Assembly (NCBI GenBank): GCA_013003255.1
Contig: JABDJZ010000063.1
Span: forward strand, 1 to 12,360
Direction of reading: 5' to 3'
DNA: 12,360 bases
Source of the DNA: Rhodothermales bacterium
Lineage (GTDB): Bacteria > Bacteroidota > Rhodothermia > Rhodothermales > UBA10348
The notes under the pieces were generated by a model. That model worked only from the letters and a program-made list of their open reading frames with translations, did no database searches and was not told the DNA's origin. Below are positions 5,660 to 12,360 of this stretch, in pieces. The position numbers and the translations under genes are program-made. Within the stretch, counting starts at the first letter, position 1; every line of letters begins with the position of its first letter.

Positions 5660-6364
5660 TTATTTGGGCCGCGCAAGCCCGGTGACATCCAGCACGCTGT
5701 CCTCAGCCACGGCGAATACCCGGTCCGACTTCCTCGGCCGAATTGAGTGGCCCCCAGAGAACTGGGTGAAGGCGGGGAGGACCGTGATCCGACGCCCCAC
5801 GTGGAAACAGGGCAGCCGCAATCGATCACTCCCCTGTCCGCGCAGACGGATGGCCGGGTGAAGGTGTCCGCAGAGCACGTAGCCCTGATCAGACTCGACG
5901 GGTTCGTGTCGGAGCACCAGTTCGCCAGTGGACCACGGATCCTGCACCACATCCACACCCCAATGCGGCGCGGGATCACCGGCAGAGACATCGTGGTTGC
6001 CGCGGACCAGTATCACGGACAGCTTCGAGCGCGCCTCTCTCCAGGTCTGCCAACTGCTTTCCAGGTGAGAATCCGGGCCGTGGAGAAAGTCCCCCAGTAT
6101 GATCAGGCGTCTTGCCCGGGTGCGCGCCAGCGCCCTCGCCAGGCGTTCAAGATCAGCCTCCGTGTCGCCAGCTGGGATCGGGATGGCCTGGGTCCGAAAC
6201 ACCGTGCTCTTGCCAACATGAAGGTCGGCGATGTACAGGTCCCCCGAGTCTAGGTGAAAGAGGGAACGCTCCGGCATCAGCGCCACCCGCTGCCCAGCCA
6301 CCTCCGTCACCACGCACTGATGCAGATCCGGAGCGGTCTGCGCTTTGTTTGCTTCGATCACCAC
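5660..6364 (-). CDS. pdeM: Ligase-associated DNA damage response endonuclease PdeM
   Basis: 234 residues of a calcineurin-like metallophosphoesterase. The motifs are in order: DLHVGK (Asp47, His49), GDFLHG (Asp92), GNHD (122-125) and GHLHP (His167, His169), which together bind two metal ions. SLFHLDSGDLYIADLHVGK near the N-terminus and the sequence around PAFTQFSGG match the PdeM subfamily rather than generic phosphoesterases. The family is normally encoded with a DEXH helicase, an ATP-dependent ligase and an exonuclease; only the helicase is present here. The helicase TAG (6366-6364) and the likely GTG start (6364-6362) share one base, so translation is coupled to the end of the helicase frame; a second GTG follows at 6361-6359. 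Because the upstream frame is broken, expression of pdeM may depend on re-initiation. Confidence 0.93.
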   Translation of the reverse strand: MVIEANKAQTAPDLHQCVVTEVAGQRVALMPERSLFHLDSGDLYIADLHVGKSTVFRTQAIPIPAGDTEADLERLARALARTRARRLIILGDFLHGPDSHLESSWQTWREARSKLSVILVRGNHDVSAGDPAPHWGVDVVQDPWSTGELVLRHEPVESDQGYVLCGHLHPAIRLRGQGSDRLRLPCFHVGRRITVLPAFTQFSGGHSIRPRKSDRVFAVAEDSVLDVTGLARPK

Positions 6365-8774
6365 TACGCCTGCGAGAGGGATTCCTCGGCGGCGCGCTCC
6401 AGTTGTGCTTTCATGCGTTCGATGCGGGTTCCGAGCCGCTCATTGGTGAGGCGTGTCTGCCCCAAGCGGTCTACCAGAATGGGGAATGCGAGCGGACTCA
6501 CGCGAGGGGTGTCTACTACCACCAGCCGCGCCGCCCGGATCCGGGCCAGGGTTGCCTCCAGGCGCTTCTGTTCCAGTTGCTCTTCCCGCACCTGTCGGCG
6601 GGCCTGCCTGATGAGCAAATTGTCCGGGTCGTGCCGCATGAACACGTCGAACAGGAGGCTGGAGGAAGCCTGTACTTGCCCGGCGCCCTTCGCCCTGCCG
6701 GGATACCCGGAAAACACCAGGCCGGCTACCCGTGCAATACCCCGGAACTGACGCCGCGCCATTTCTGCGGCGTTGATACTGTCCTCGATGTCCTCCATCA
6801 AGCCATCGGCATCAAACAGACCAGCCTCCAGGGCCTGGTCAAAGGGCGCCGGCTCCGGAGACAGGAATTCGATCCCGTAGTCGTTGTACGAGAGCGATAC
6901 CGTCATCGGCGTGACCTGCGCCATGCGATACGCCATCAGGGCAGCGAGCCCCTCGTGCACGGTCCTTCCCTCAAACGGATACACGAAGAGGTGATATCCG
7001 TCACGGCTGCGGACGCGTTCGATGAGCAGTTCATCGGGGGCCGGGATGACGGACCAGGCGGACTGCAATTCAAGGATGGGCTGCAGCGCTTCCAGTTCGA
7101 TGTCGTCCATCTCCTTGTCACGTGCCGTCCCGTACATCCGGCGCATGGCCGCGCTCATCTCCCCGGAGAGCGGCATCCGTCCGCCCTGCCACCGAGGCAC
7201 CGCGCCCTTGAGGGCCTTGCCGGGTCGGACGATGGCTCTGAGGTCACGGATCTTGACGAACTCCAGCACCCTTCCACCGAAGAAAAAGACGTCGCCGGTC
7301 TTCATGCGAGAGACAAAGCTTTCCTCGACGGTGCCCAGTTTGTGCCCGTTCCGGAAGTAGAGTCCAATCGATGTATCGGAGACAATCGTACCGATGCTCA
7401 TCCGGTGACGCCGGGCCAGTTCATTGGAGGCGCAGACCAGCAATCCCTGGTACTCCACGATCCGCTGGTAGTGCTCGTACGCCTTCAGGCTGGCCCCACC
7501 GGTCTTGCAGAACTGCAGTGCCCACGCCCACTCCTGGTCGGTCAGGTTCCGAAAACTCCACGCGTCCCGCACTTCCCGCAGCATGTCATCGGGTCTGAAC
7601 CCACCGCCGATCGCTACCGTGACCAGGTGCTGCACAAGCACGTCGTAGGGTTTTTCGATGGGCTCGCGGGGCTCCACCATCTGCTTCTCGGCAGCCTTCC
7701 GTGCCGCGGCGAACTCCACCATTTCCAGGGCATGCGTCGGCACGCAGGTGATTCTGCTGACGGCGCCGGCGCGATGCCCTTGGGACTGCCAACCTGGAAA
7801 ACGCGCTCCACCGGGGCAAAGTCAACCCCGAGATCCAGACTGGATGTACAGACCACGCATCGCATCGCTCCTTCGCCGAGGGCCTGCTCAATCCAACGAC
7901 GGGTCTTGCGGTCGATGGAGCCGTGATGCACGGCAATGCGCCCCGCCCATTCCGGTCGCTCCGCCAGAAGCGCCTGATACCACAACTCCGCGTTCGACCG
8001 TGTGTTGGTGAAGACCAGCGACGTGGCGACCTGATCTATCTCGGCGGCCACGGCCGGCGCCATGTTGACCCCAACGTGTCCCGTCCACTGGAACCGCTCC
8101 ACCGTTTGAGGAAGCAGGGTGTCGACCACCACCTCCTTGGACTCCCGCCCTTGTACAATGGCACGTCGGGGGGCGTTAGGCCCCGTCAGCACATTCAGGG
8201 CCTCATCCAGATTCGAGATGGTCGCGGACACGCCCCATAGCCGCACGTCAGGATTCCACGTCCGTAGCCTGGCCAGGCCCAACTCCGTCTGTGAGCCTCG
8301 TTTGCTGCCCATCAGTTCGTGCCATTCATCCACGACTACTGCCTGCAGGTTTTGGAATTCCTCCCGCAGGTTGGCGTAGGTCATCAGTAGGGAGAGACTC
8401 TCCGGCGTGGTCACCAGCACTTCAGGCAGTGCATCCCGCTGACGCGACTTGACTTCGGCGCTGGTATCGCCTGTCCGCCGCTCCACGTTCCAGGGAATCG
8501 CCAGATCCTCAATGGGGCGACGCAACGCCTGAACCGTGTCATTGACGAGCGCCCGCAGCGGCGTAATCCAGAGCAGGCGCAGCCCCTCCCCGCCCCGGTC
8601 TCCGCTACGGAGTGCGTCGAGGAGGGGACCGAACAGCGCCGCGTAGGTCTTTCCGTATCCCGTAGCCGCGTGAATGAGTCCACTCTCTCCGCGCAAGTAG
8701 CGCAGCCAGACCTCCTCCTGAAACGGGAAGGGCTGCCACCCCTGGCCGCTGAACCAGTCGAAGGCGGGGGCCAG
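6364..8774 (-). pseudogene. Ligase-associated DEXH-box helicase (Lhr-like), frameshifted with motif VI deleted
   Basis: Two minus frames encode one SF2 helicase. The N-terminal frame has FDWFSGQGWQPFPFQEEVW, P-loop ATGYGKT (about 8646-8666), motif II DEWH (8319-8330), SATISN, and motif V TSSLDLGVDF followed by VFQVGSPKGIA. At 7768-7772 the frame is lost: GIA should continue with about 13 residues containing the arginine-finger QRAGRSG, but the next family-like residues, GAVSRITCVPTHALEMVEF, come at once in another frame, which stays open to TAG 6366-6364. Compared with the family pattern as I remember it, about 37 bases are missing. The C-terminal half (HRMSIGTIVSDTS, KTGDVFFFGGRVLEFVK, KGAVPRWQGGRMPLS) is intact. 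No ATG, GTG or TTG lies between the stop at 8850 and LAPAFDWF; CTG 8774 is given only as a nominal start. Either a real lesion or a sequencing/assembly drop-out. Confidence 0.85.
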
Positions 8775-8824
8775 TTTTTTGCGTTTTCGGGGCGTTTTCA
8801 GGGGACTGTTTGGGGTTTGGCGCG

Positions 8825-8853
8825 TTGGTCGGCCAAGGACGGGAACGTATTAT
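8825..8853 (+). promoter_or_regulatory. Probable mreB promoter, overlapping the divergent helicase promoter
   Basis: TTGGTC (8825-8830), 17 bp, TATTAT (8848-8853): three of six and five of six matches to the sigma-70 elements. Its -10 shares five bases with the minus-strand TATAAT at 8849-8854, so the two promoters should compete for polymerase. The mreB leader would be about 130 bases. Confidence 0.5.
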
Positions 8854-8877
8854 ACAAGCGTTGAGCAATTGGCTCAC
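8849..8877 (-). promoter_or_regulatory. Probable promoter of the helicase-pdeM operon
   Basis: On the minus strand a perfect TATAAT (8854-8849) is preceded at 17 bp by GTGAGC (8877-8872), which matches the -35 consensus at three of six positions. The nearby near-palindrome GAGCAATTGGCTC (8863-8875) could be an operator. Transcription would start near 8842, about 70 bases before the recognisable N-terminus of the helicase. Promoter strength rests mainly on the -10. Confidence 0.55.
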
Positions 8878-8989
8878 CGACGCTCCCCTACCATTCCTGA
8901 TTTGATCGGAGAATCCTGGCCGGGAGACCTCGGAAGTCATTCCCCTGCCGCATTCGACGGCGCACCCCCTGACGGCAACCGGACCCCGG

Positions 8990-10000
8990 ATGGCACTCTT
9001 GAATTTCGCATCGGACGTTGCAATCGACCTCGGCACGGCCAACACCCTGATCTACATCAAGGGTCGCGGCATCGTCCTGAACGAACCGAGCATCGTCGCC
9101 CTGAACCGCTCGTCCCGGAAGATCATCGCCGTGGGATCCGAAGCGCAGCAGATGCACGAGCGTACCCACCGGGACATCGAGACCATTCGGCCCCTCAAGG
9201 ATGGGGTCATCGCGGACTTCGAGGTGGCAGAGCAGCTGATCAGGCACCTCATCCGCAAGGTCCAGACCAGCTGGTTCACCGCGATCCGCCGCATGGTGGT
9301 CTGCGTCCCGAGCGGCATTACGGAAGTCGAGAAGCGGGCCGTCCGCGACTCCGCCGAGCATGCCGGCGCCCGCCAGGTGTACCTGATCGATGAACCGATG
9401 GCCGCAGCCATCGGGATTGGGCTCGACGTGGCCGAGCCCGTTGGCAACATGATCGTCGACATCGGGGGAGGAACCACCGAGATCGCCGTGATCGCCCTGT
9501 CCGGAATCGTGATCGACGAGTCCATTCGCGTCGGAGGAGACGAACTGGACAGCGCCATCGTGCAGTACTTCAAGCGGAATCACAACCTCCTGATCGGTCA
9601 GCGGACCGCCGAGCGCATCAAGTTGGAGGTTGGAAGCGCGGTCGAGCTCGACCCGGAACTGGAACTGTCCGTCAAGGGCCGTGACCTTGTCTCGGGTATT
9701 CCGAAAATCAGGACCATCTCCTCTGAAGATGTCCGCGAGGCGCTTCGGGAGCCCGTATCACAGATTGCCGCTGCGGTCATTCGGTGCCTCGAAAGGACGC
9801 CGCCAGAACTGGGGTCGGACATTCTGGAGCGCGGGATCATGCTCACAGGGGGCGGAGCCATGCTCAAGGGACTGGACGGCCTCATCAAAGGCCGGGTTGA
9901 CCTCCCTGTCTACGTCGCGGAAGACCCGCTCACGGCCGTGGTACGCGGGACCGGGTCCGTGCTTGAGGACATTCCCAAGTTCGAGAAAGTCCTCTCCTGA
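8990..10000 (+). CDS. mreB: Rod-shape-determining protein MreB
   Basis: 336 residues starting MALLNFASDVAIDLGTANTL, where DLGTANTL is the phosphate-1 loop of the actin-like ATPase fold. Further family marks are KGRGIVLNEPSIVAL, the PLKDGVIADFEV segment, VVCVPSGITEVEKRAVRDSA (phosphate-2 region), DEPMAAAIG, the DIGGGTTEIAVI loop and LTGGGAMLKGLDGLI near the end. MreB polymerises under the inner membrane and guides the elongasome, so this bacterium is probably rod-shaped or derived from rods. Start at ATG 8990 fits the family's N-terminus. mreC and mreD, usual partners downstream, are absent: the next gene is alkB on the other strand, converging across about 70 bp with no clear terminator. The promoter probably lies at 8825-8853. 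Confidence 0.97.
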   Translation: MALLNFASDVAIDLGTANTLIYIKGRGIVLNEPSIVALNRSSRKIIAVGSEAQQMHERTHRDIETIRPLKDGVIADFEVAEQLIRHLIRKVQTSWFTAIRRMVVCVPSGITEVEKRAVRDSAEHAGARQVYLIDEPMAAAIGIGLDVAEPVGNMIVDIGGGTTEIAVIALSGIVIDESIRVGGDELDSAIVQYFKRNHNLLIGQRTAERIKLEVGSAVELDPELELSVKGRDLVSGIPKIRTISSEDVREALREPVSQIAAAVIRCLERTPPELGSDILERGIMLTGGGAMLKGLDGLIKGRVDLPVYVAEDPLTAVVRGTGSVLEDIPKFEKVLS

Positions 10001-10069
10001 TCTCCGCTGAGCGCCGGTCATTCACGAGGGCGTCTGAGGCCGGGCGAATCAAGGGTCCAAGCCCAGCGG

Positions 10070-10630
10070 TCAGAGAATTAGCCGATAGGTCAGGTTGATT
10101 CGCTCCTCAGCGATTTTCCTGGACTTCGGGAGCGCATGCTGCCACAGCCGTTGGCAGTCCTCGCGCATGATGAGCAACGAGCCGTGATCCAGCCATAGCT
10201 CGTGTGTCTGGCGGTGATCGGCTTTCAGCCTGAACCGCATTTTCCTGCGGGCTCCGAGACTGACGGAAGCGATCACCGGATCGGGTCCCAGCTCAGGCTC
10301 ATCATCGGCGTGCCAGCCCATGCTGTCCTGGCCCGTGCGGTAGCGATTGAGAAGTACGGAATTGAACGGGCGCGGCCCGACGCCAGTAAGGGCATCTCGA
10401 ACTGCGAGAAGGTCCGGTGTCCAGGGTTGAGGATCATGCCTCGTGCCACTGTAAGCATACCTGGCACCCGGGTCGCCGTGCCAGGCCGAGAGTCTGGGGC
10501 AGGGCACCGACTTGCCGAAGAGGCGGACCGAATGCTGTTCCCAAGGGATGCTCTCGAGGAGCGATTCGAGCAGGCTGTCCGCCCGCGCTTGTTGGAGGAA
10601 ATCCGGGCGGTAGGAGAGGGCGGGCATCAT
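10070..10630 (-). CDS. alkB: Fe(II)/2-oxoglutarate-dependent DNA repair dioxygenase AlkB
   Basis: 186 residues from ATG 10630-10628 (a second ATG follows directly). Signatures: PCPRLSAWHGDPGARYAYSG, the substrate-pocket region; FNSVLLNRYRTGQDSMGWHAD, where His107 and Asp109 form the H-x-D part of the iron site; ASVSLGARRKMRFR; LDHGSLLIMRE; then QHALPKS with His165 as the third iron ligand, and RINLTYR (Arg177 to Arg183), which holds 2-oxoglutarate. The layout is like ALKBH2/3-type proteins. It oxidatively removes methyl lesions such as 1-methyladenine and 3-methylcytosine from DNA. A possible promoter is TTGACG (10696-10691), 17 bp, AATTAG (10673-10668). There is no Ada-like gene beside it. 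Confidence 0.96.
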   Translation of the reverse strand: MMPALSYRPDFLQQARADSLLESLLESIPWEQHSVRLFGKSVPCPRLSAWHGDPGARYAYSGTRHDPQPWTPDLLAVRDALTGVGPRPFNSVLLNRYRTGQDSMGWHADDEPELGPDPVIASVSLGARRKMRFRLKADHRQTHELWLDHGSLLIMREDCQRLWQHALPKSRKIAEERINLTYRLIL

Positions 10631-10667
10631 GCGTCCGCAGACAACGCTTGGGGCATTGGCAGGTGCC

Positions 10668-10696
10668 CTAATTCAGCGCCTTCCCGACCCCGTCAA
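10668..10696 (-). promoter_or_regulatory. Candidate alkB promoter
   Basis: Minus strand TTGACG (10696-10691), five of six to the -35 consensus, then 17 bp and AATTAG (10673-10668), three of six to the -10. It would give a leader of about 30 bases. The weak -10 keeps confidence low. Confidence 0.35.
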
Positions 10697-10714
10697 GGCC
10701 AGATGGGGCCGACT

Positions 10715-10905
10715 GAATCCACACCTTGTCCACAACGCCGTTTTTAGGCGATTCAGACGCTTTTCCTTCTTCCAGAGATCGGATCCAATTTTCACTTTCG
10801 CATAAAGCCTGTTAAAACAGTCCTTTATCCGTTTATCGCAACATTTCTGGATTGCGACTGGCATGCGTCCTTGAATCAATCGGTCTTTTCCACATCTCGT
10901 CCACA
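10715..10905 (+). promoter_or_regulatory. DnaA-box-flanked AT-rich region: candidate replication origin or DnaA-binding locus
   Basis: Four same-strand 9-mers resemble TTATCCACA: GAATCCACA at 10715-10723 (two mismatches), TTGTCCACA at 10726-10734 (one), TTTTCCACA at 10886-10894 (one) and TCGTCCACA at 10897-10905 (two). They form two pairs, each pair spaced 11 bp start to start, about one helical turn, on either side of roughly 150 bases that are much richer in A and T than the genes around them. Inside is an imperfect inverted repeat: ATAAAG, CTGTT, AACAG, CTTTAT (10802-10828). The region lies in the 385-bp gene-free gap between alkB and the DUF1835 gene, about 7 kb from dnaA. Box pairs plus an AT-rich centre are what an origin looks like, but no experiment or skew calculation backs it here. 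Confidence 0.4.
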
Positions 10906-11015
10906 CCGGAGAGCGGGCCCTGCAGCCACTGGAAACGCTTCCAGCCCCGATATCCCGGGGTCCGTCGTGCGGACCGCCCTCGAGCCAAGGCAAACCAGCG
11001 AATTTTCACCACGAT

Positions 11016-11999
11016 TCAGGTGGGCGTTTCCCTCCTCCGCGTCAGGCGATTTTCGTCCCAGCGCCAGTCTGACCCGGGTGTCAGATGCGTGCCGCCCCAC
11101 CATCGGTCAAGGCCCACGGCGTCGACGCGATCGACCTCTCCTTCGAGCACAGACCTGCCCAGATCGCCGAGTGACCAGGTGACCCGAGCCGGATGCGCGC
11201 TGGAGTCGCCGACCAGCAGCCCCTCCAGGCCGGCGAGCAGATCCCAGAACGACCAGTCCCCCCTGAACGGGGCCTCTTCCCGCCGCTGTGTTTCGCGAAA
11301 CAAGACGCCTCCCGTCGCCGGGCCGGATGCCAGGACCTCCAGCACAGCCGCTTCGGTCCGATTCACCCCTGAGGGGCCCGGCAGCATCTGAAGAAACCGG
11401 AAGAGAGAGGGGCCGAGGTGCGGGAGCGCATTCGCGAAGCCGACGCCCAGGGCAACAACCTGTTCAGGAGTGGGAGAAGTGACGGCGCGCCAGGTGCTTT
11501 TCGCGACCTCGACCTGATGCTGCGTGACCGGACGGCGGAGACCTTCCCAGGCGGCCACCCCACCGGGTGACTCCGCAATGAATGTGTCCTGTTGAATCAG
11601 AAACACGTCGGACCTCCCATCGAGTCGGTCCAGGATTTGCACCAGCTGCAGCTGATCATAGAGGTCATGCTCGAACCACAGCGTGATCGGACCCGGCCAA
11701 TTGGCCAAGGTCGCATCGCGGGCAGCCAATGCCGCTTCAACCTCGGCCCTCCTGGCTTCAGCCCGCACCGCCAGATCGCCAGCACCCGGTCCGGGACTCG
11801 CCGCTTCCGGACCCATCCGAGAGAGGTATCCGGCACGGACCTTCCGCAACGCAGCCGGATCCAGGGAAGGCAGTGGCCCGTCATGGAGAACATCATCCCA
11901 TGAAAGGGCTTTGTGGGTGATGCCCACGCCCCGCAGTGCCTCCACCGCGGAGGACCCGTTTGTTACCACCAGATGATCTCCCACGTCCCTGCTGTCCAT
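11016..11999 (-). CDS. DUF1835 domain-containing protein
   Basis: Minus frame open from 12110; I choose ATG 11999-11997 (327 residues, MDSRDVGDHLVVTNGSSAVEAL), because DUF1835 proteins start a few residues before the VTNGDS-like strand. ATG 12008-12006 is the alternative. Family marks are TNGSSAVEALRG, WDDVLHDGP, LRKVRAGYL, and above all LWFEHDLYDQLQLVQILDRL at about residues 106-125. The C-terminal half has RTEAAVLEVLASG, a winged-helix-like segment, and ends RWWGGTHLTPGSDWRWDENR, matching longer family members. Function is unknown to me; DUF1835 is often encoded alone and has no established catalytic role. The start lies head-to-head with the YgjV-like gene with essentially no spacer, so each promoter must lie in the other gene. 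Confidence 0.85.
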   Translation of the reverse strand: MDSRDVGDHLVVTNGSSAVEALRGVGITHKALSWDDVLHDGPLPSLDPAALRKVRAGYLSRMGPEAASPGPGAGDLAVRAEARRAEVEAALAARDATLANWPGPITLWFEHDLYDQLQLVQILDRLDGRSDVFLIQQDTFIAESPGGVAAWEGLRRPVTQHQVEVAKSTWRAVTSPTPEQVVALGVGFANALPHLGPSLFRFLQMLPGPSGVNRTEAAVLEVLASGPATGGVLFRETQRREEAPFRGDWSFWDLLAGLEGLLVGDSSAHPARVTWSLGDLGRSVLEGEVDRVDAVGLDRWWGGTHLTPGSDWRWDENRLTRRRETPT

Positions 12000-12006
12000 T
12001 GCCAAC

Positions 12007-12360
12007 ATGATCGGGTTTGCGGGCGTCGGTGCCAACACGCTGTGGCCCGTCTTCCGCGGTCGAACCACGATGCTGCTGATCCAGACACTGGGCGCAGCAG
12101 CCTTCGCCACGCACTATCTGCTCATCGGTGCTGACACCGCAGCCACGCTCCTTGTGGTCGCTGGACTTCAGGCGCTGGCGGCCATTCCGCTCGGGACCCG
12201 AGCCTCGTTCAGACTGGTGTACCTGGCGACGATTCCGCTGATTGCCCTCATCATGGCGTGGTCCTGGCAGGGTCTTCCGTCCGTCTTCGCATCTCTTGGG
12301 CTTGCCACAATCAGCCTAGGGCGCTACCAGACCCGCATCATTCCATTCAGGGCCTTGCTC
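12007..12360 (+). CDS. YgjV-like inner-membrane protein, N-terminal part (cut by window edge)
   Basis: From ATG 12007 the frame is open to the edge, 118 residues. The preceding in-frame stop is TGA 11974-11976, and there is no other standard start in between, so this ATG is the best start. Hydrophobic segments at about 1-15, 22-40, 41-58 and 71-85 alternate with short polar links (FRGRTT, GTRASFR). The pattern of TMLLIQTLGAAAFATHYLLIG, then a helix, an arginine-containing link, and WSWQGLPSVFASLGLATISL followed by GRYQTR, agrees with YgjV/Imp-type membrane proteins, which have no known activity. The ATG overlaps in CATG with the alternative start of the divergent DUF1835 gene. Family name is likely but not certain; membrane character is clear. 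Confidence 0.65.
   Translation, partial: MIGFAGVGANTLWPVFRGRTTMLLIQTLGAAAFATHYLLIGADTAATLLVVAGLQALAAIPLGTRASFRLVYLATIPLIALIMAWSWQGLPSVFASLGLATISLGRYQTRIIPFRALL

Larger units (their letters stand above)
10631..11015. other. 385-bp gene-free gap between alkB and the DUF1835 gene
   Basis: The gap holds the candidate alkB promoter, the AT-rich box-flanked stretch and the 3' side of the DUF1835 gene. The minus frame at 10673-10993 reads through it but looks compositional (Lys/Arg-rich where the DNA is AT-rich, no family resemblance). From 10906 to 11015 I see nothing further. Confidence 0.6.

Noticed and set aside
7767..7772. Programmed ribosomal frameshift in the helicase
   Set aside because: There is no slippery heptamer, and shifting frame would not restore the missing motif VI.
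6112..7926. 604-residue plus-strand ORF
   Set aside because: It is fully antisense to pdeM and the helicase, whose motifs are unmistakable. Long antisense frames are common in GC-rich genes.
10004..10069. Terminator between convergent mreB and alkB (CCGCTG/CAGCGG)
   Set aside because: The arms are only 6 bp and more than 50 bases apart, with no T-run.
10795..10820. dif-like XerC/XerD site: CGCATAA, six bases, TTA
   Set aside because: The left half resembles the XerC arm, but after TTA the right half (AAACAG) lacks the conserved TTATG of the XerD arm. It is better seen as part of the AT-rich inverted repeat.
10673..10993. 106-residue minus-strand ORF in the AT-rich gap
   Set aside because: Lys/Arg-rich only where the DNA is AT-rich, crosses box-like sites and a candidate promoter, and shows no recognisable protein pattern.

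Overview
The window is a GC-rich bacterial chromosomal segment of ordinary housekeeping and DNA-maintenance genes. Nothing in it points to a phage, plasmid, insertion sequence or CRISPR array. Perfect or near-perfect TATAAT-like boxes are present and no Bacteroides-type -7/-33 promoter stands out. The repertoire (DnaA, MreB, a PA0069-type radical SAM protein, a ligase-associated helicase/PdeM pair, AlkB, a long-tailed Fpg/Nei, DUF1835) fits a Gram-negative lineage. My best guess is the Rhodothermota/Bacteroidota side of the tree or an uncultured relative; this is a low-confidence inference from protein style.

Layout. 1-318 (-): N-terminal part of a radical SAM protein. 319-943: gene-free and repeat-rich, with about four 19-bp GC-rich tandem units and three 51-bp tandem units that each contain a hairpin. 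944-1375 (-): four-helix membrane protein. 1581-2413 (+): a VOC protein coupled by TGATG to a Bcp/PrxQ peroxiredoxin. 2482-2529: three near-consensus DnaA boxes, two of them lying on the probable dnaA promoter. 2625-4070 (+): dnaA, whose end overlaps convergent mutM/fpg (4056-4976, -). 5044-5430 (+): second VOC protein. 5431-5654: gene-free region with a long-range stem and two hairpins, the second a strong intrinsic terminator. 5660-8774 (-): pdeM and its upstream partner, a ligase-associated DEXH helicase that is broken. 8825-8877: overlapping divergent promoters. 8990-10000 (+): mreB. 10070-10630 (-): alkB. 10631-11015: gene-free, AT-rich, flanked by DnaA-box-like 9-mers. 11016-11999 (-): DUF1835 protein. 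12007-12360 (+): start of a YgjV-like membrane protein.

How the genes relate. Several products deal with damaged DNA or oxidants: Fpg removes oxidised bases, AlkB reverses alkylation, helicase and PdeM belong to the ligase-associated damage-response set, and Bcp reduces peroxides. They are interleaved with replication initiation (dnaA) and cell shape (mreB). dnaA has no dnaN/recF next to it and mreB no mreC/mreD, so both are orphans of their usual clusters.

The most interesting points are the loss of helicase motif VI with a frameshift near 7768, the DnaA-box-bounded AT-rich region at 10715-10905 that may be an origin or DnaA-binding locus, DnaA boxes placed on the dnaA promoter, the 51-bp hairpin repeat array, and the folded element ending in a terminator at 5431-5654. 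I found no clear new multi-gene system.
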